Translations under genes and position numbers: made by a program
The notes under the pieces: model-generated
The model's input: only the letters and a program-made list of their open reading frames with translations
Database searches by the model: none
Told to the model about the DNA's origin: nothing
From: an uncultured Collinsella sp.
GTDB taxonomy: Bacteria > Actinomycetota > Coriobacteriia > Coriobacteriales > Coriobacteriaceae
NCBI GenBank assembly: GCA_902479095.1
Contig: CABSNL010000013.1
Location: forward strand, 1-41,941
Length of the DNA: 41,941 bases
Direction: 5' to 3'
Part shown: piece by piece, positions 1-8,179 of the stretch
Position numbering within the stretch: position 1 is the first letter of the stretch
How the letters are laid out: each line of letters begins with the position of its first letter

Positions 1-420
1 CCCATCCCAGTGCCGCAGACCGTCTCGCGCGACGCGCTTGCCGGCATGGGCGGAGCCGCCGCGACCGGTGCCGCCGTGGGCCTAGGCGCCGCAGCCGGCA
101 TCGCCTCCAACATGGCGAGCACTCGCGCCCCGCAGCGCCCGCTCGCCCAGCTCGTCGACGTCGTGAGCGGCGAGAGCCATAGCATCACCTCCGCACAGGT
201 GACCATCGGTCGCGAGCGCTCAGTTTCCGACATTGCCCTGCGCGACCCCAACGTGTCGCGCCGCCACGCCCAGCTCACCTTTACGGGCTCGGATTGGTCG
301 ATCGAGGACCTCAATTCCACCAACGGCACGCTCGTCAACAACCGCCGCATTACGCGCTGCCCGCTGCGCAACGGCGATCTGCTGACGTTTGGCCTGAGCA
401 CGTTCGAATTTAGGGGATAG
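1..420 (+). CDS. FHA-domain protein, C-terminal part (FhaA-like)
   Basis: The reading frame is open to the window edge, so this is a 3' fragment; the GTG at 10 is not a convincing start. An Ala/Gly-rich stretch is followed by a complete forkhead-associated domain over about the last 85 residues, with the typical IGRE, SRRHA and DLNSTNGT signatures that bind phosphothreonine. In actinobacteria the first gene of this operon is usually FhaA (N-terminal DUF3662 plus C-terminal FHA), which fits, but the N-terminal half lies outside the window. It is followed after 6 bp by a second FHA gene and then phosphatase, SEDS/PBP and kinase genes, so it is probably a reader of the PASTA kinase in cell-wall control. 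Confidence 0.85.
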   Translation, partial: PIPVPQTVSRDALAGMGGAAATGAAVGLGAAAGIASNMASTRAPQRPLAQLVDVVSGESHSITSAQVTIGRERSVSDIALRDPNVSRRHAQLTFTGSDWSIEDLNSTNGTLVNNRRITRCPLRNGDLLTFGLSTFEFRG

Positions 421-426
421 TCGCTT

Positions 427-843
427 ATGAACATCGATATCGTCCTGTTTGCAGGCCGCATTGTCCTGGTCGTCCTGCTCTACATCTTCCTGTTTGCCGT
501 CATGAAGACCGGCGTGGGGCTCGTCCGCGGCCAGCGCCGCGACTCGGCCATCTGGACGATCGATGTGGACAAGGGCCCGCGCGGCATCCGCGGCATCCAC
601 GTGGATATGCTCGGCCCCGTCATCGTCGGCCGTTCGCCGTCGTCGGACATCTGCATCAACGAACCGTTTGTCTCGGCCTCGCATGCGCGCTTTTCGCTGC
701 AGGGCCCGGCACTTATTATCGAGGACCTCAACTCGCTTAACGGCACGCTCGTCAACGGCCGCCAGCTGGTGGAGCCCGCAACGCTGCGCGAGGGCGACGA
801 AGTCCAGATCGGCGACGTGGTCATGAAGGTGAACCGTCGATGA
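427..843 (+). CDS. Membrane-anchored FHA-domain protein (FhaB/FipA-like)
   Basis: A 138-residue protein with one N-terminal membrane segment (about residues 5-28) and a cytoplasmic FHA domain (about 55-138) carrying GRSPSSDI, SASHARF and DLNSLNGT signatures. FHA domains bind phosphothreonine peptides. The layout matches the actinobacterial FhaB/FipA protein that docks cell-division and wall enzymes in a PknB-dependent way; that role is inferred from family and context. It starts 6 bp after the previous FHA gene. Its stop overlaps the start of the PP2C gene (ATGA), which suggests translational coupling. Confidence 0.88.
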   Translation: MNIDIVLFAGRIVLVVLLYIFLFAVMKTGVGLVRGQRRDSAIWTIDVDKGPRGIRGIHVDMLGPVIVGRSPSSDICINEPFVSASHARFSLQGPALIIEDLNSLNGTLVNGRQLVEPATLREGDEVQIGDVVMKVNRR

Positions 844-2639
844 TCGACGAGGAGAACAAGTCCGCAACTATGACCGAGGCACCGGCCGCCGCCACAGCTG
901 CGCCGGCCCACGCCGCTCCGGCGGGCTCCGCACCCGTGGAGCCCGAGGACACCGTGTTCTCCCTGCCTCTTTCGCATGTAACGCATGATATTTCGGATCT
1001 AGCCGATAACGAGGACGAAGAGGATGCCGTAGCGGCGCCCATCGGCGCACATGCTGCGGAACAGCCCACAGCGCCCGAAGCAACCCCGGCGCCGGCTCAC
1101 TTTGCAGAGCCCGTCGCCGCGGCAATCAACGAGAGCACTGCGGTGTTTGCGGCACCCGAGCCCGCCGCGCCGGCGTTTCCCATAGCCCCGGCATCCGAGG
1201 TTGCGCCCGCGTCTACGCCGGCGCCCGAGCCTATAGACGTCAGCCCGCAAGACGACGAGTCGACCGCCCGCGTGTCCGAGGAGCCCGACTCCCCGGACAC
1301 CGACAATTCCGAATCAAACGCCGAGACCGACACCGTCTCTCCCGGTGACACCGCCGAGATCGACGTTGCTGCCGTTGAGGCCAAGCTCAAAGACCCCGGC
1401 TCGACCATGAGCTTTGAGCCCCTGACCGAGGAGCGCATCGAGACCGACTCGACCTATGATGCCGGTACCACCACGCAACTCATGTGGGGCGCCCGCTCCG
1501 ACGTTGGCTGCGTGCGTCCGCACAATGAGGATTCCTACCTGGTGCAGTCGCCGCTCTTTTGCGTATGCGACGGCATGGGTGGTCACGCCGCTGGCGAGGT
1601 GGCCTCTTCTATCGCTGTCGAGACTATAGCCAAGACGGCCCCACAGTCCGCCGACGCAGCGCGCCTGGCCGCAGCCGTCGAGGCAGCCAACGCCGCCGTA
1701 ATCGAGGCGGCCCTGAACGGCCTGGGCAAGCCCGGCATGGGCTGCACAGCCACCTGCGCCTATATCGAAAACGACACGCTCGCCATCGCCCACGTGGGTG
1801 ACTCTCGCGCCTACCTGCTCCACGAGGGCACGCTCATCCGCGTGACCCGCGACCACTCCTACGTGGAGGAGCTCGTGGACGCTGGCGAGATCACGGCAGA
1901 CGAGGCTCGCGTCCACCCCAACCGTTCGGTCATCACCCGTGCGCTGGGCTCGGACCCCGCCATGTATGCCGACCACTTCACTCTGCATATCGAGGAAGGC
2001 GACCGCCTGATCCTGTGCTCCGACGGCCTTTCGAGCATGATTCCCGATAGCGATATCGAGAACATCGCCACGCAGTCCTCAACCGCGCAAATCTGCGTCG
2101 ACAACCTAGTGGACGCGGCGCTTGCCGCCGGCGGCCACGACAACGTGACCGTAGTAGTCGTTGACCTAGTTGACGATGGCGTTATGCGCGAGGCGCAACG
2201 CGTGCGTCGCCGCAACATTACTATCGCCGCCATCCTGGCCCTCGTCTTTGTGCTGGCAGCTGGCATCTGGGCCTACACGGGTGTCACCGGCTCGTACTAC
2301 CTGGGTACCTACCAGGGCAATGTCGCCGTCTGGCGCGGCCTGCCCGGCAAGCCACTCGGACTCAAGCTCCACTGGCTCGAAAGCGAAACCAGCATCAAGC
2401 TGTCCGACCTGCCCGAAGACACGCAAAACCGCCTCAAGGCGGGCATTCCGCAAACAAGTGTCGACGATGCGCAGGACACGATATCCAAGTACCGCCACCA
2501 GATCGACGAGGAGCAGACCCGCCAGGTGATCGACGCGCAAACGATTCGCGACAACACCAATCAGGGATCGACCTCCGAATCAGATTCCGAGAAAACCGCC
2601 GAACAGTCCGCCGAGGCCGAAGCCTCCGATAAGAATTAG
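840..2639 (+). CDS. PP2C-family Ser/Thr protein phosphatase, membrane-bound (PstP-like)
   Basis: Metal-dependent phosphatase expected to reverse phosphorylation by the PASTA kinase of the same operon. The PP2C domain spans roughly residues 212-445 with DVGxxRxxNED, CDGMGGHAAGE, HVGDSRAYL, CSDGLSSMI and GGHDNVTVVVV motifs, so the metal-binding aspartates are present. One membrane helix follows at about 461-482, then an external tail of about 115 residues. Unusual is an N-terminal extension of about 210 residues rich in Ala, Pro and Glu, acidic and probably disordered, ahead of the catalytic domain. The ATG at 840 overlaps the previous stop and has an AAGGTG-like site; an ATG at 870 is a possible alternative. 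The domain and role are secure, the exact start less so. Confidence 0.92.
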   Translation: MIDEENKSATMTEAPAAATAAPAHAAPAGSAPVEPEDTVFSLPLSHVTHDISDLADNEDEEDAVAAPIGAHAAEQPTAPEATPAPAHFAEPVAAAINESTAVFAAPEPAAPAFPIAPASEVAPASTPAPEPIDVSPQDDESTARVSEEPDSPDTDNSESNAETDTVSPGDTAEIDVAAVEAKLKDPGSTMSFEPLTEERIETDSTYDAGTTTQLMWGARSDVGCVRPHNEDSYLVQSPLFCVCDGMGGHAAGEVASSIAVETIAKTAPQSADAARLAAAVEAANAAVIEAALNGLGKPGMGCTATCAYIENDTLAIAHVGDSRAYLLHEGTLIRVTRDHSYVEELVDAGEITADEARVHPNRSVITRALGSDPAMYADHFTLHIEEGDRLILCSDGLSSMIPDSDIENIATQSSTAQICVDNLVDAALAAGGHDNVTVVVVDLVDDGVMREAQRVRRRNITIAAILALVFVLAAGIWAYTGVTGSYYLGTYQGNVAVWRGLPGKPLGLKLHWLESETSIKLSDLPEDTQNRLKAGIPQTSVDDAQDTISKYRHQIDEEQTRQVIDAQTIRDNTNQGSTSESDSEKTAEQSAEAEASDKN

Positions 2640-2655
2640 AAAGGGAGTGCCGCTT

Positions 2656-5526
2656 ATGAGTCGCCGCAACACCGAGCTGCTCTTGCTCATCGCCTCGGCG
2701 TTCCCCGTCATCCTGCTGTATGCGATGTACGTCCTCACCGCGGGCGCTGCCATCTCCTTTGAGACGCTCGCCGTACCGATCGGCCTCTTTGCCGCCTTTG
2801 CCGCGGCCCACATTGCCGTGCGCATCTTGGCGCCCGGTGCCGACCCCGCCATCCTGCCCATCGTATTTATACTTTCGGGCATCGGCATCACGTTCGTGAC
2901 GCGTCTCGCCCCCGCTCTCGCCATCTCACAGCTCATCATCCTGTTTGTCTCGGTGGCGCTCATGGTGGGAACGCTTGCACTAGTCAAAAACCTCGACGTG
3001 GTCATGCGCTACAAGTACACCTTTGGCATCATCGGCATCATTCTGCTGATGCTGCCTATCTTTATCGGCACCACGATCTCGGGCTCCAAGCTGTGGATTC
3101 GCATCGCGGGCTTTACCATCCAGCCCGGCGAGTTCGCCAAGGTCTTTATCGTCCTGTTCCTGGCCGGCTACCTGGCCGAGAACCGCGAGCTGCTCTCCAT
3201 CTCCAACCGCAAGATTCTGGGCTTTAAGATCCCTCGCCTGCGACTGCTGCTGCCGCTGTTTGCCGTGTGGGGTGTGTGCCTGCTCGTCGTCGTCTTCGAA
3301 CGCGACCTGGGTTCGGCCGTGCTGTTCTACACCATCTTCTTGCTGATGCTCTACGTTGCCACGGGGCGCTTTTCGTATGTCGTTATCGGCCTTGCGCTCT
3401 TAGCTGTTGGAGCCGTGGGCGCCTACAAGTTCCTGTCGCACGTTCAGGTGCGTTTCCAGGTTTGGCTCGATCCGTTTAAGGACGCCCAGGGCCAGGGCTA
3501 CCAGATCGTCCAGTCGCTCTTCTCGCTTGCCGATGGCGGTCTGGTCGGTGTTGGCATCGGCAACGGCATGGCCAACAACATCCCTGTCGTCGAGTCCGAC
3601 TTTATCTTCTCGGCTATCGGCGAGGAGATGGGCCTTTTGGGCGGCGGCGCCGTGCTCATCCTGTTTATGCTCTTTGCCGTGCGTGGCCTCACCACAGCTG
3701 CCCGCGCTAAATCCGACCTCGCCGCCTTTAGCGCCACCGGTCTTACGGCAGCCATCAGCTTCCAGGCCTTCTTGATCGTGGGCGGCGTCACCCGCCTGAT
3801 CCCGCTGACCGGCGTCACTCTGCCCTTTATGAGCCAGGGCGGCTCCTCGCTGCTGGCGAGCTTTATCATCGTCGCGCTCCTGCTGCGCGCCGGTGACGAG
3901 GCGACCGGACGCGAGGCCGAGCTTACCGGCACCGGCACCATGGCCGCCATCACCGATGATCAGGTCGCATCTGCCGCCGCCCCGACGGGCACGCGCTTTG
4001 CCACCTCGTCTTCCTACGGCAGCGGCAGCCATTCCGTCGGCTCGCGCATGCGACGTCGCCTGCTCGACACGCCTGAATCCGGTGTGCTCGGCCGCGTTGC
4101 GCTCGCCAACCGTCTAACCCGCGCGGTGCTCGCCTTTACGGCGCTGTTCGCCATCCTTATCGGCAACCTCACCTATGTCCAGGTCATTAAGGCCAAGGAC
4201 TATCAGGACATGCCGACCAACAACCACACCATCGCCCGCTCCAAGTACATCCAGCGCGGCTCCATCATCACGTCCGACGGCGTGACGCTGGCCGAGTCGC
4301 TGCAGCAGGAGGACGGCACCTACGTACGCTCCTACCCCAACGGTAACCTGGCAGCGCACGTGGTTGGCTACGTGAGCCAGCAGTATGGCACCACCGCCAT
4401 CGAGAGCGTCATGAACGACACGCTCACCGGTTCTAAGGACTACTCCAGCTGGAACAATGCCATCGCGTCGCTCGCGGGCCAGACCCAGCCGGGCAACACC
4501 GCCAAGCTCACCATCGACTCGCGTATCCAGACGGCGGCCGAGCAGGCACTCAAGGGCTTTAAGGGCGCTGTAGTGGTCATCGACCCGCGTACCGGCGCGG
4601 TGCTCGCATGTGCCAGCTCGCCCACCTACGACAACACCAACATCGATGCCCTGCTGCAGACGGGCGGCGGCGAGGACGGCTCCATGTACAATCGCGCCAT
4701 GGACGCGCTGTACACGCCGGGCTCCACGTTTAAGGTCGTTACGCTTTCCGCGGCACTCGAGACCGGTACCGCCAGCCTGACCAGCACCTACCAGGCGCCC
4801 GGCTCCATGGATATCGGCAACGCACCGGTCACCAACTATGCCAACGAGAGCTACGGCACCATCAGCCTGCAGCAGGCCTTTGCCGTGTCCTCCAACGTCG
4901 TCTTTGGCCAGGTGGCAAACGAAGTTGGCGCAAACACGCTCGTACAGTTTGCCAACGCCTTTGGCTACGGCCAAAAGCTCGGCCAGGACCTGACCTCCGC
5001 GGCCTCCATCATGGCCGACCCGTCGCTCATGACCGAGTGGGAGACCGCCTGGGCCGGCGCCGGCCAGCCTGTCGGCATGGACCACACGCCCGGCCCGCAG
5101 ACCACCGTCATGCAAAACGCCGTGATTGCCGCCGCCATCGCTAACAGCGGCGTGGTCATGGACCCGTACTTTGTAGCCCAGGTACTCGCCCCGGACGGAA
5201 CCGTGGTCAAGACCACGCAGTCCCGCTCGCTGGGTCAGGCCGTCAGCTCCGCCACGGCCGACCAGGTCAAGCAGGCCATGCTTGCCGTCGTCCAGTCCGG
5301 CACCGGCACCGATGCCCAGATCCCCGGCGTCAAGGTCGCCGGCAAGACCGGCTCGGCCGAGACCGGCGGCACCAACGTCAACTCGATGTTCGTTGGCTTT
5401 GCACCTTACGATTCACCCACGGTCGCTATCTCGGTGGCCTTGGAGGATTACGACAAGCATGACGTCAAGGCCGCCAAGATCGCCGGTATCGTCCTGACCG
5501 CGGCGCTTGCCGCACAGGGAGCGTGA
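2656..5526 (+). CDS. SEDS glycosyltransferase (RodA/FtsW) fused to class B penicillin-binding protein
   Basis: One uninterrupted frame of 956 residues joins two peptidoglycan enzymes. Residues from about 5 to 415 form a multi-spanning RodA/FtsW/SpoVE-type polymerase, ending with a Gly/Ser-rich signature near PFMSQGGSSLLA. A charged linker (about 415-490) leads to one membrane helix and a class B PBP with the transpeptidase motifs S690-T-F-K, S745-S-N and K897-T-G. In most actinobacteria these are adjacent genes rodA and pbpA; here they are one protein. The ATG at 2656 is chosen because AAAGGGAG lies 8-9 bases upstream; a GTG at 2647 lies inside that site. No frameshift is involved, so the fusion looks real. 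It should polymerise and cross-link wall material under control of the flanking kinase and phosphatase. Confidence 0.93.
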   Translation: MSRRNTELLLLIASAFPVILLYAMYVLTAGAAISFETLAVPIGLFAAFAAAHIAVRILAPGADPAILPIVFILSGIGITFVTRLAPALAISQLIILFVSVALMVGTLALVKNLDVVMRYKYTFGIIGIILLMLPIFIGTTISGSKLWIRIAGFTIQPGEFAKVFIVLFLAGYLAENRELLSISNRKILGFKIPRLRLLLPLFAVWGVCLLVVVFERDLGSAVLFYTIFLLMLYVATGRFSYVVIGLALLAVGAVGAYKFLSHVQVRFQVWLDPFKDAQGQGYQIVQSLFSLADGGLVGVGIGNGMANNIPVVESDFIFSAIGEEMGLLGGGAVLILFMLFAVRGLTTAARAKSDLAAFSATGLTAAISFQAFLIVGGVTRLIPLTGVTLPFMSQGGSSLLASFIIVALLLRAGDEATGREAELTGTGTMAAITDDQVASAAAPTGTRFATSSSYGSGSHSVGSRMRRRLLDTPESGVLGRVALANRLTRAVLAFTALFAILIGNLTYVQVIKAKDYQDMPTNNHTIARSKYIQRGSIITSDGVTLAESLQQEDGTYVRSYPNGNLAAHVVGYVSQQYGTTAIESVMNDTLTGSKDYSSWNNAIASLAGQTQPGNTAKLTIDSRIQTAAEQALKGFKGAVVVIDPRTGAVLACASSPTYDNTNIDALLQTGGGEDGSMYNRAMDALYTPGSTFKVVTLSAALETGTASLTSTYQAPGSMDIGNAPVTNYANESYGTISLQQAFAVSSNVVFGQVANEVGANTLVQFANAFGYGQKLGQDLTSAASIMADPSLMTEWETAWAGAGQPVGMDHTPGPQTTVMQNAVIAAAIANSGVVMDPYFVAQVLAPDGTVVKTTQSRSLGQAVSSATADQVKQAMLAVVQSGTGTDAQIPGVKVAGKTGSAETGGTNVNSMFVGFAPYDSPTVAISVALEDYDKHDVKAAKIAGIVLTAALAAQGA

Positions 5527-5658
5527 TGCCCATGACCGAATCGGACACCCGAGGCGCGCCGCGGCCGAAGAGTTAGCGGCAACGCGCCACACGGCCCCAG
5601 TGGCCACATCGTAGGTACTACACACATCGTTGAGCGAATAGTTATGTTAGGAGCAGGA

Positions 5659-7620
5659 ATGGAACAGAGGGTCCTCGGGGGAAGATACCTCCTCAAGGAT
5701 AAGGTGGGGACAGGCGGCATGGCGACCGTCTACCGTGCACAGGACCAGGTCCTCGACCGCACGGTAGCCGTCAAGATCATGCTGCCGCAGTATGCTGGCG
5801 ACGCAACCTTCGCCGCACGCTTTAAGCAGGAGGCCCAGGCAGCAGCCGGCCTCTCCTCCCCCTATATCGTGGGCGTCTACGATTGGGGCAAGGACGGCGA
5901 CACCTATTACATCGTCATGGAGTACCTGCGCGGCACCGACCTTAAGAGCGGCATCAAGAGCCACGGCGCCCTCGACCCCAAGAAGGTCGCCCAGATCGGC
6001 TCGCAGATCAGCTCCGCGCTTTCGGTCGCCCACAAGCACGAGATCATCCACCGCGACATTAAGCCGCAGAACATCATGGTGCTGCCCGACGGCAACATCA
6101 AGGTGATGGACTTTGGCATCGCGCGCGCCAAGAACAGCCACCTCACGCAAGACAACAACGTGCTGGGAACCGCCCACTACGTCAGCCCCGAGCAGACCCG
6201 CGGTCAGGACCTCGGCCCCACCTCGGATATCTACTCGCTGGGCGTCGTGATGTACGAGTGCGCCACCGGCCGCGTTCCCTTTGACGGTGACGACGCCATC
6301 TCGGTCGCACTCAAGCAAGTCAACGAGTTGCCTATTCCGCCGAGCCAGATCAACTCCGGTGTCGACGCCGACCTTGAGCGCATCATCCTCAAGTGCATGG
6401 AGAAGGACCCGGCAAACCGCTTCCAGACCGCCGACGAGCTTCGTCAGGTGCTCAATAGCTACCTGTCGGGCCGTGCCGTCAACGTCTCGGAGCCCACGCG
6501 CATCATCGGTGCCCCCGGTGAGCTGGGCGCCACCAAGACTCGCGAGCTTTCCGATCAGACGCGCGCCATGGTGCGTCCCGTCTCGGGCGTGAGCGGCCAA
6601 AATACCGCCCGTAGCTCGGTTTCGGGCTCCACCGGCTCCTACGAGGTCGAAAAGCCCAAATCCAACAAGAACAAGATCATCGCCGCCGTGGTGGCAGCCG
6701 TTGCCGTCATCGGCATCGTGGTGGCCTTTGCCACAGGACTCTTTGGCGGCGAGCAGGTCACCGTGCCCGACGTGCTGGGCAAGGACCAGCAGACTGCCGT
6801 CGAGCTGATCAAGGAAGCCGGCCTCGAGGTCGGCACCATCGACCAAAGCTACAACGACGATGTCGACGAGGGCAAGGTCGCCGAGCAGACGCCCAACGGC
6901 AACACCAAGAAGGCCAAGGGCACTAAGGTGAACCTGGTAATCTCCAAGGGCCCCAAGCCCTCCGAAAAGGTTGAGGTTCCCAAACTTGTCGGCCTGACCA
7001 AGGACCAAGCAGAAGCCGCACTGGCAAGCGTTGGCCTGAAGGGCAACGCCTCCGAGGAGGCCAACGAGGCTGATGAGGGCCAGGTCTTTGAGCAGGGCAC
7101 CGAAGCCGGTAAGGAAGTCGCGAAGGGCACGACCATCTCGTACAAGGTCTCGAGCGGCCCGGATACCACGTCCGTCCCCGACCTGACCGACATGACCGAG
7201 GCCCAGGCGCGCAACGCCCTCGATATGGCAGGCTTTGGTGTCGACGTGAGCTACCAGGAGAACGACTCGGTTACCGAGGGCACCGTGATCAGCTGGAACC
7301 CCAGCGGCAAGCAGAAGCCCGGCGCCACGATTACCGTCGTCATTGCCAAGAAGTCCGGCAAGGCCAGTGTTCCGGGCAACCTGTACGGCAAGAGCATCTC
7401 CGCCGCCGTCACCGCGCTCAACAACGCCGGTTTCTATAACATTGGCTTCTGTGACCAGAACGGCAATCCCGTAAGCGGTAACGAGGACGCCACCGTTACG
7501 GGCGTCTCCCCCACCGGCAAGCAGTCCACCGACAGCACGATTACGCTGACGGTCGCACTTTCTGGTTCGGGCTCGGGCACGGGCACGGGCACGGGCGACG
7601 ATTCCGGTACGACCAACTAG
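5659..7620 (+). CDS. Serine/threonine protein kinase with PASTA repeats (PknB/Stk1 type)
   Basis: A 653-residue membrane kinase. The N-terminal kinase domain has the Gly loop G17-T-G-G-M-A, K39, the HRD catalytic D133 and DFG D151. A Thr/Ser-rich juxtamembrane stretch leads to one helix (about 340-362). Outside are four PASTA repeats starting near residues 366, 436, 504 and 570; the last is divergent. Such kinases sense muropeptides or lipid II and phosphorylate division and wall proteins. The C-terminus is a Gly/Ser/Thr tail coded by a short GGGCAC tandem repeat. The start at 5659 is preferred because TTAGGAG lies just upstream; the ATG at 5644 has no good ribosome site. A 117-bp gap separates it from the SEDS-PBP gene, with no visible terminator. 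Confidence 0.95.
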   Translation: MEQRVLGGRYLLKDKVGTGGMATVYRAQDQVLDRTVAVKIMLPQYAGDATFAARFKQEAQAAAGLSSPYIVGVYDWGKDGDTYYIVMEYLRGTDLKSGIKSHGALDPKKVAQIGSQISSALSVAHKHEIIHRDIKPQNIMVLPDGNIKVMDFGIARAKNSHLTQDNNVLGTAHYVSPEQTRGQDLGPTSDIYSLGVVMYECATGRVPFDGDDAISVALKQVNELPIPPSQINSGVDADLERIILKCMEKDPANRFQTADELRQVLNSYLSGRAVNVSEPTRIIGAPGELGATKTRELSDQTRAMVRPVSGVSGQNTARSSVSGSTGSYEVEKPKSNKNKIIAAVVAAVAVIGIVVAFATGLFGGEQVTVPDVLGKDQQTAVELIKEAGLEVGTIDQSYNDDVDEGKVAEQTPNGNTKKAKGTKVNLVISKGPKPSEKVEVPKLVGLTKDQAEAALASVGLKGNASEEANEADEGQVFEQGTEAGKEVAKGTTISYKVSSGPDTTSVPDLTDMTEAQARNALDMAGFGVDVSYQENDSVTEGTVISWNPSGKQKPGATITVVIAKKSGKASVPGNLYGKSISAAVTALNNAGFYNIGFCDQNGNPVSGNEDATVTGVSPTGKQSTDSTITLTVALSGSGSGTGTGTGDDSGTTN

Positions 7621-7722
7621 TCGCCACCTCACCGCTCATTACGGCTCTCGCCGCAAACATGTTCGCTCACAGGCGCCCGCTTGCTTTATCTGAAGCAGCG
7701 AATACTACGGCATGCCTTAAAC

Positions 7723-7756
7723 CAAAAGAGCCCGGCACCGTAACGGTACCGGGCTC
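7723..7756 (-). terminator. Intrinsic terminator-like hairpin, reverse strand
   Basis: Near-perfect dyad 7728-7756 (arms GAGCCCGG / CCGGGCTC extended by ACCG/CGGT pairs). On the reverse strand it is followed by TTTTGG. It lies just beyond a tRNA 3'-end remnant of the same strand (7767-7789), so it looks like an old tRNA terminator; it may also stop the kinase operon from the forward side. Confidence 0.6.
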
Positions 7757-7766
7757 GATATTCCTC

Positions 7767-7789
7767 TGGTGCCCCCGGGCGAATTCGAA
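7767..7789 (-). pseudogene. tRNA 3'-end remnant (acceptor/T-loop) A
   Basis: The reverse strand reads TTCGAAT, then TCGCC, CGGGGGC and ACCA, i.e. a T-loop, part of a T-stem and an acceptor end with CCA. The 5' side does not fold into a tRNA. It is nearly the same as the 3' end at 7897-7919, and each is followed by a hairpin. It is probably debris from an earlier insertion or duplication at the tRNA-Arg site. Confidence 0.5.
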
Positions 7790-7815
7790 AACTCCCCCGC
7801 AGGGAAATTGGTGAC

Positions 7816-7841
7816 GCGGGTGTCGACGGCTCGAATCCGCC
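7816..7841 (+). repeat. Inverted copy of tRNA variable-loop/T-arm sequence
   Basis: These 26 bases match the reverse complement of 7908-7933 at 25 of 26 positions. The matched piece covers the variable loop and T-arm of the tRNA-Arg 3' half, so two tRNA-like arms face each other across 66 bp. No whole tRNA can be folded here. Confidence 0.55.
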
Positions 7842-7862
7842 GGCAGCTCCCACAAACCAGAA

Positions 7863-7886
7863 ACGGCGCCGCTCTCGCGACGCCGT
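7863..7886 (-). terminator. Hairpin behind the displaced tRNA-Arg 3' half
   Basis: Stem ACGGCGCCGC / GCGACGCCGT with a TCTC loop and one G-T pair; on the reverse strand it is followed by TTTCTGGTTTG. It lies 10 bp past the CCA of the tRNA fragment at 7897, so it is probably the original terminator of the tRNA-Arg gene before the element inserted. Confidence 0.55.
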
Positions 7887-7896
7887 CATAATCTTC

Positions 7897-7941
7897 TGGT
7901 GCCCCCGGGCGGATTCGAACCGTCGACACCCGCTTTAGGAG
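7897..7941 (-). pseudogene. Displaced 3' half of tRNA-Arg(CCT), left attachment site
   Basis: The reverse strand reads from the anticodon loop (CTCCTAAAGCGG) through a variable loop and T-arm to CGGGGGC-ACCA. Bases 7924-7941 are identical to 20272-20289 inside the intact tRNA-Arg(CCT). Upstream on the reverse strand the 5' half is missing. This is the expected remnant when an integrase crosses over in the anticodon region and the element supplies a new 3' half for the functional tRNA at the other end. The T-stem has one A-C mismatch. Confidence 0.8.
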
Positions 7942-8048
7942 GTCATGAGCTATTACCCTACCTGCGGTTTTTCATTTTCATCAATATCTCTGTTTCCGCA
8001 GGTAATTTAGCTATTCTGCCGTTTTTGCTCTTCTTGATTAGTTTTCTA

Positions 8049-8101
8049 TTTCACCCTTTTTACACCCCTTCACCCCTTCATTTTGACTTGCAGGGGTGAA
8101 A
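8049..8101. repeat. CACCCC repeats, possible integrase arm sites (left end)
   Basis: TTTCACCCT (8049), TTCACCCCTT (8069) and the inverted AGGGGTGAAA (8092) lie between the left attachment site and the integrase gene. The same words occur twice near the right end (20152 and 20163). Short repeats at both ends but outside the core are typical of arm-type sites bound by the N-terminal domain of tyrosine integrases. This is inferred; the 8069/8092 pair could also simply form a hairpin. Confidence 0.4.
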
Positions 8102-8106
8102 TTTTT

Positions 8107-8157
8107 GGGTTAGCCTCGGGGGCGAGGCCCTCAAAGCCCCGCCCCCGAGGCTAACCC
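8107..8157. repeat. 18-bp perfect inverted repeat ahead of the integrase
   Basis: Perfect arms 8107-8124 and 8140-8157 with a 15-base loop; the stem is very G+C rich. No T-run follows on either strand, so it is not a standard terminator. It ends 22 bp before the integrase start and may shape integrase expression or act as a protein-binding site. The rest of 7942-8179 has no gene. Confidence 0.6.
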
Positions 8158-8179
8158 AACGCACCACCCCTGGAGACCC

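Noticed and set aside
5647..7632. 661-codon open frame on the reverse strand opposite the PASTA kinase
   Set aside because: The forward frame has a full kinase with all motifs; the reverse frame is a shadow of high G+C codon bias with low-complexity Arg/Gly/Val content.
7667..8099. Small frames with the peptide GGFEPSTPA
   Set aside because: That peptide is the translation of the complement of tRNA 3' ends; these are tRNA debris, not genes.
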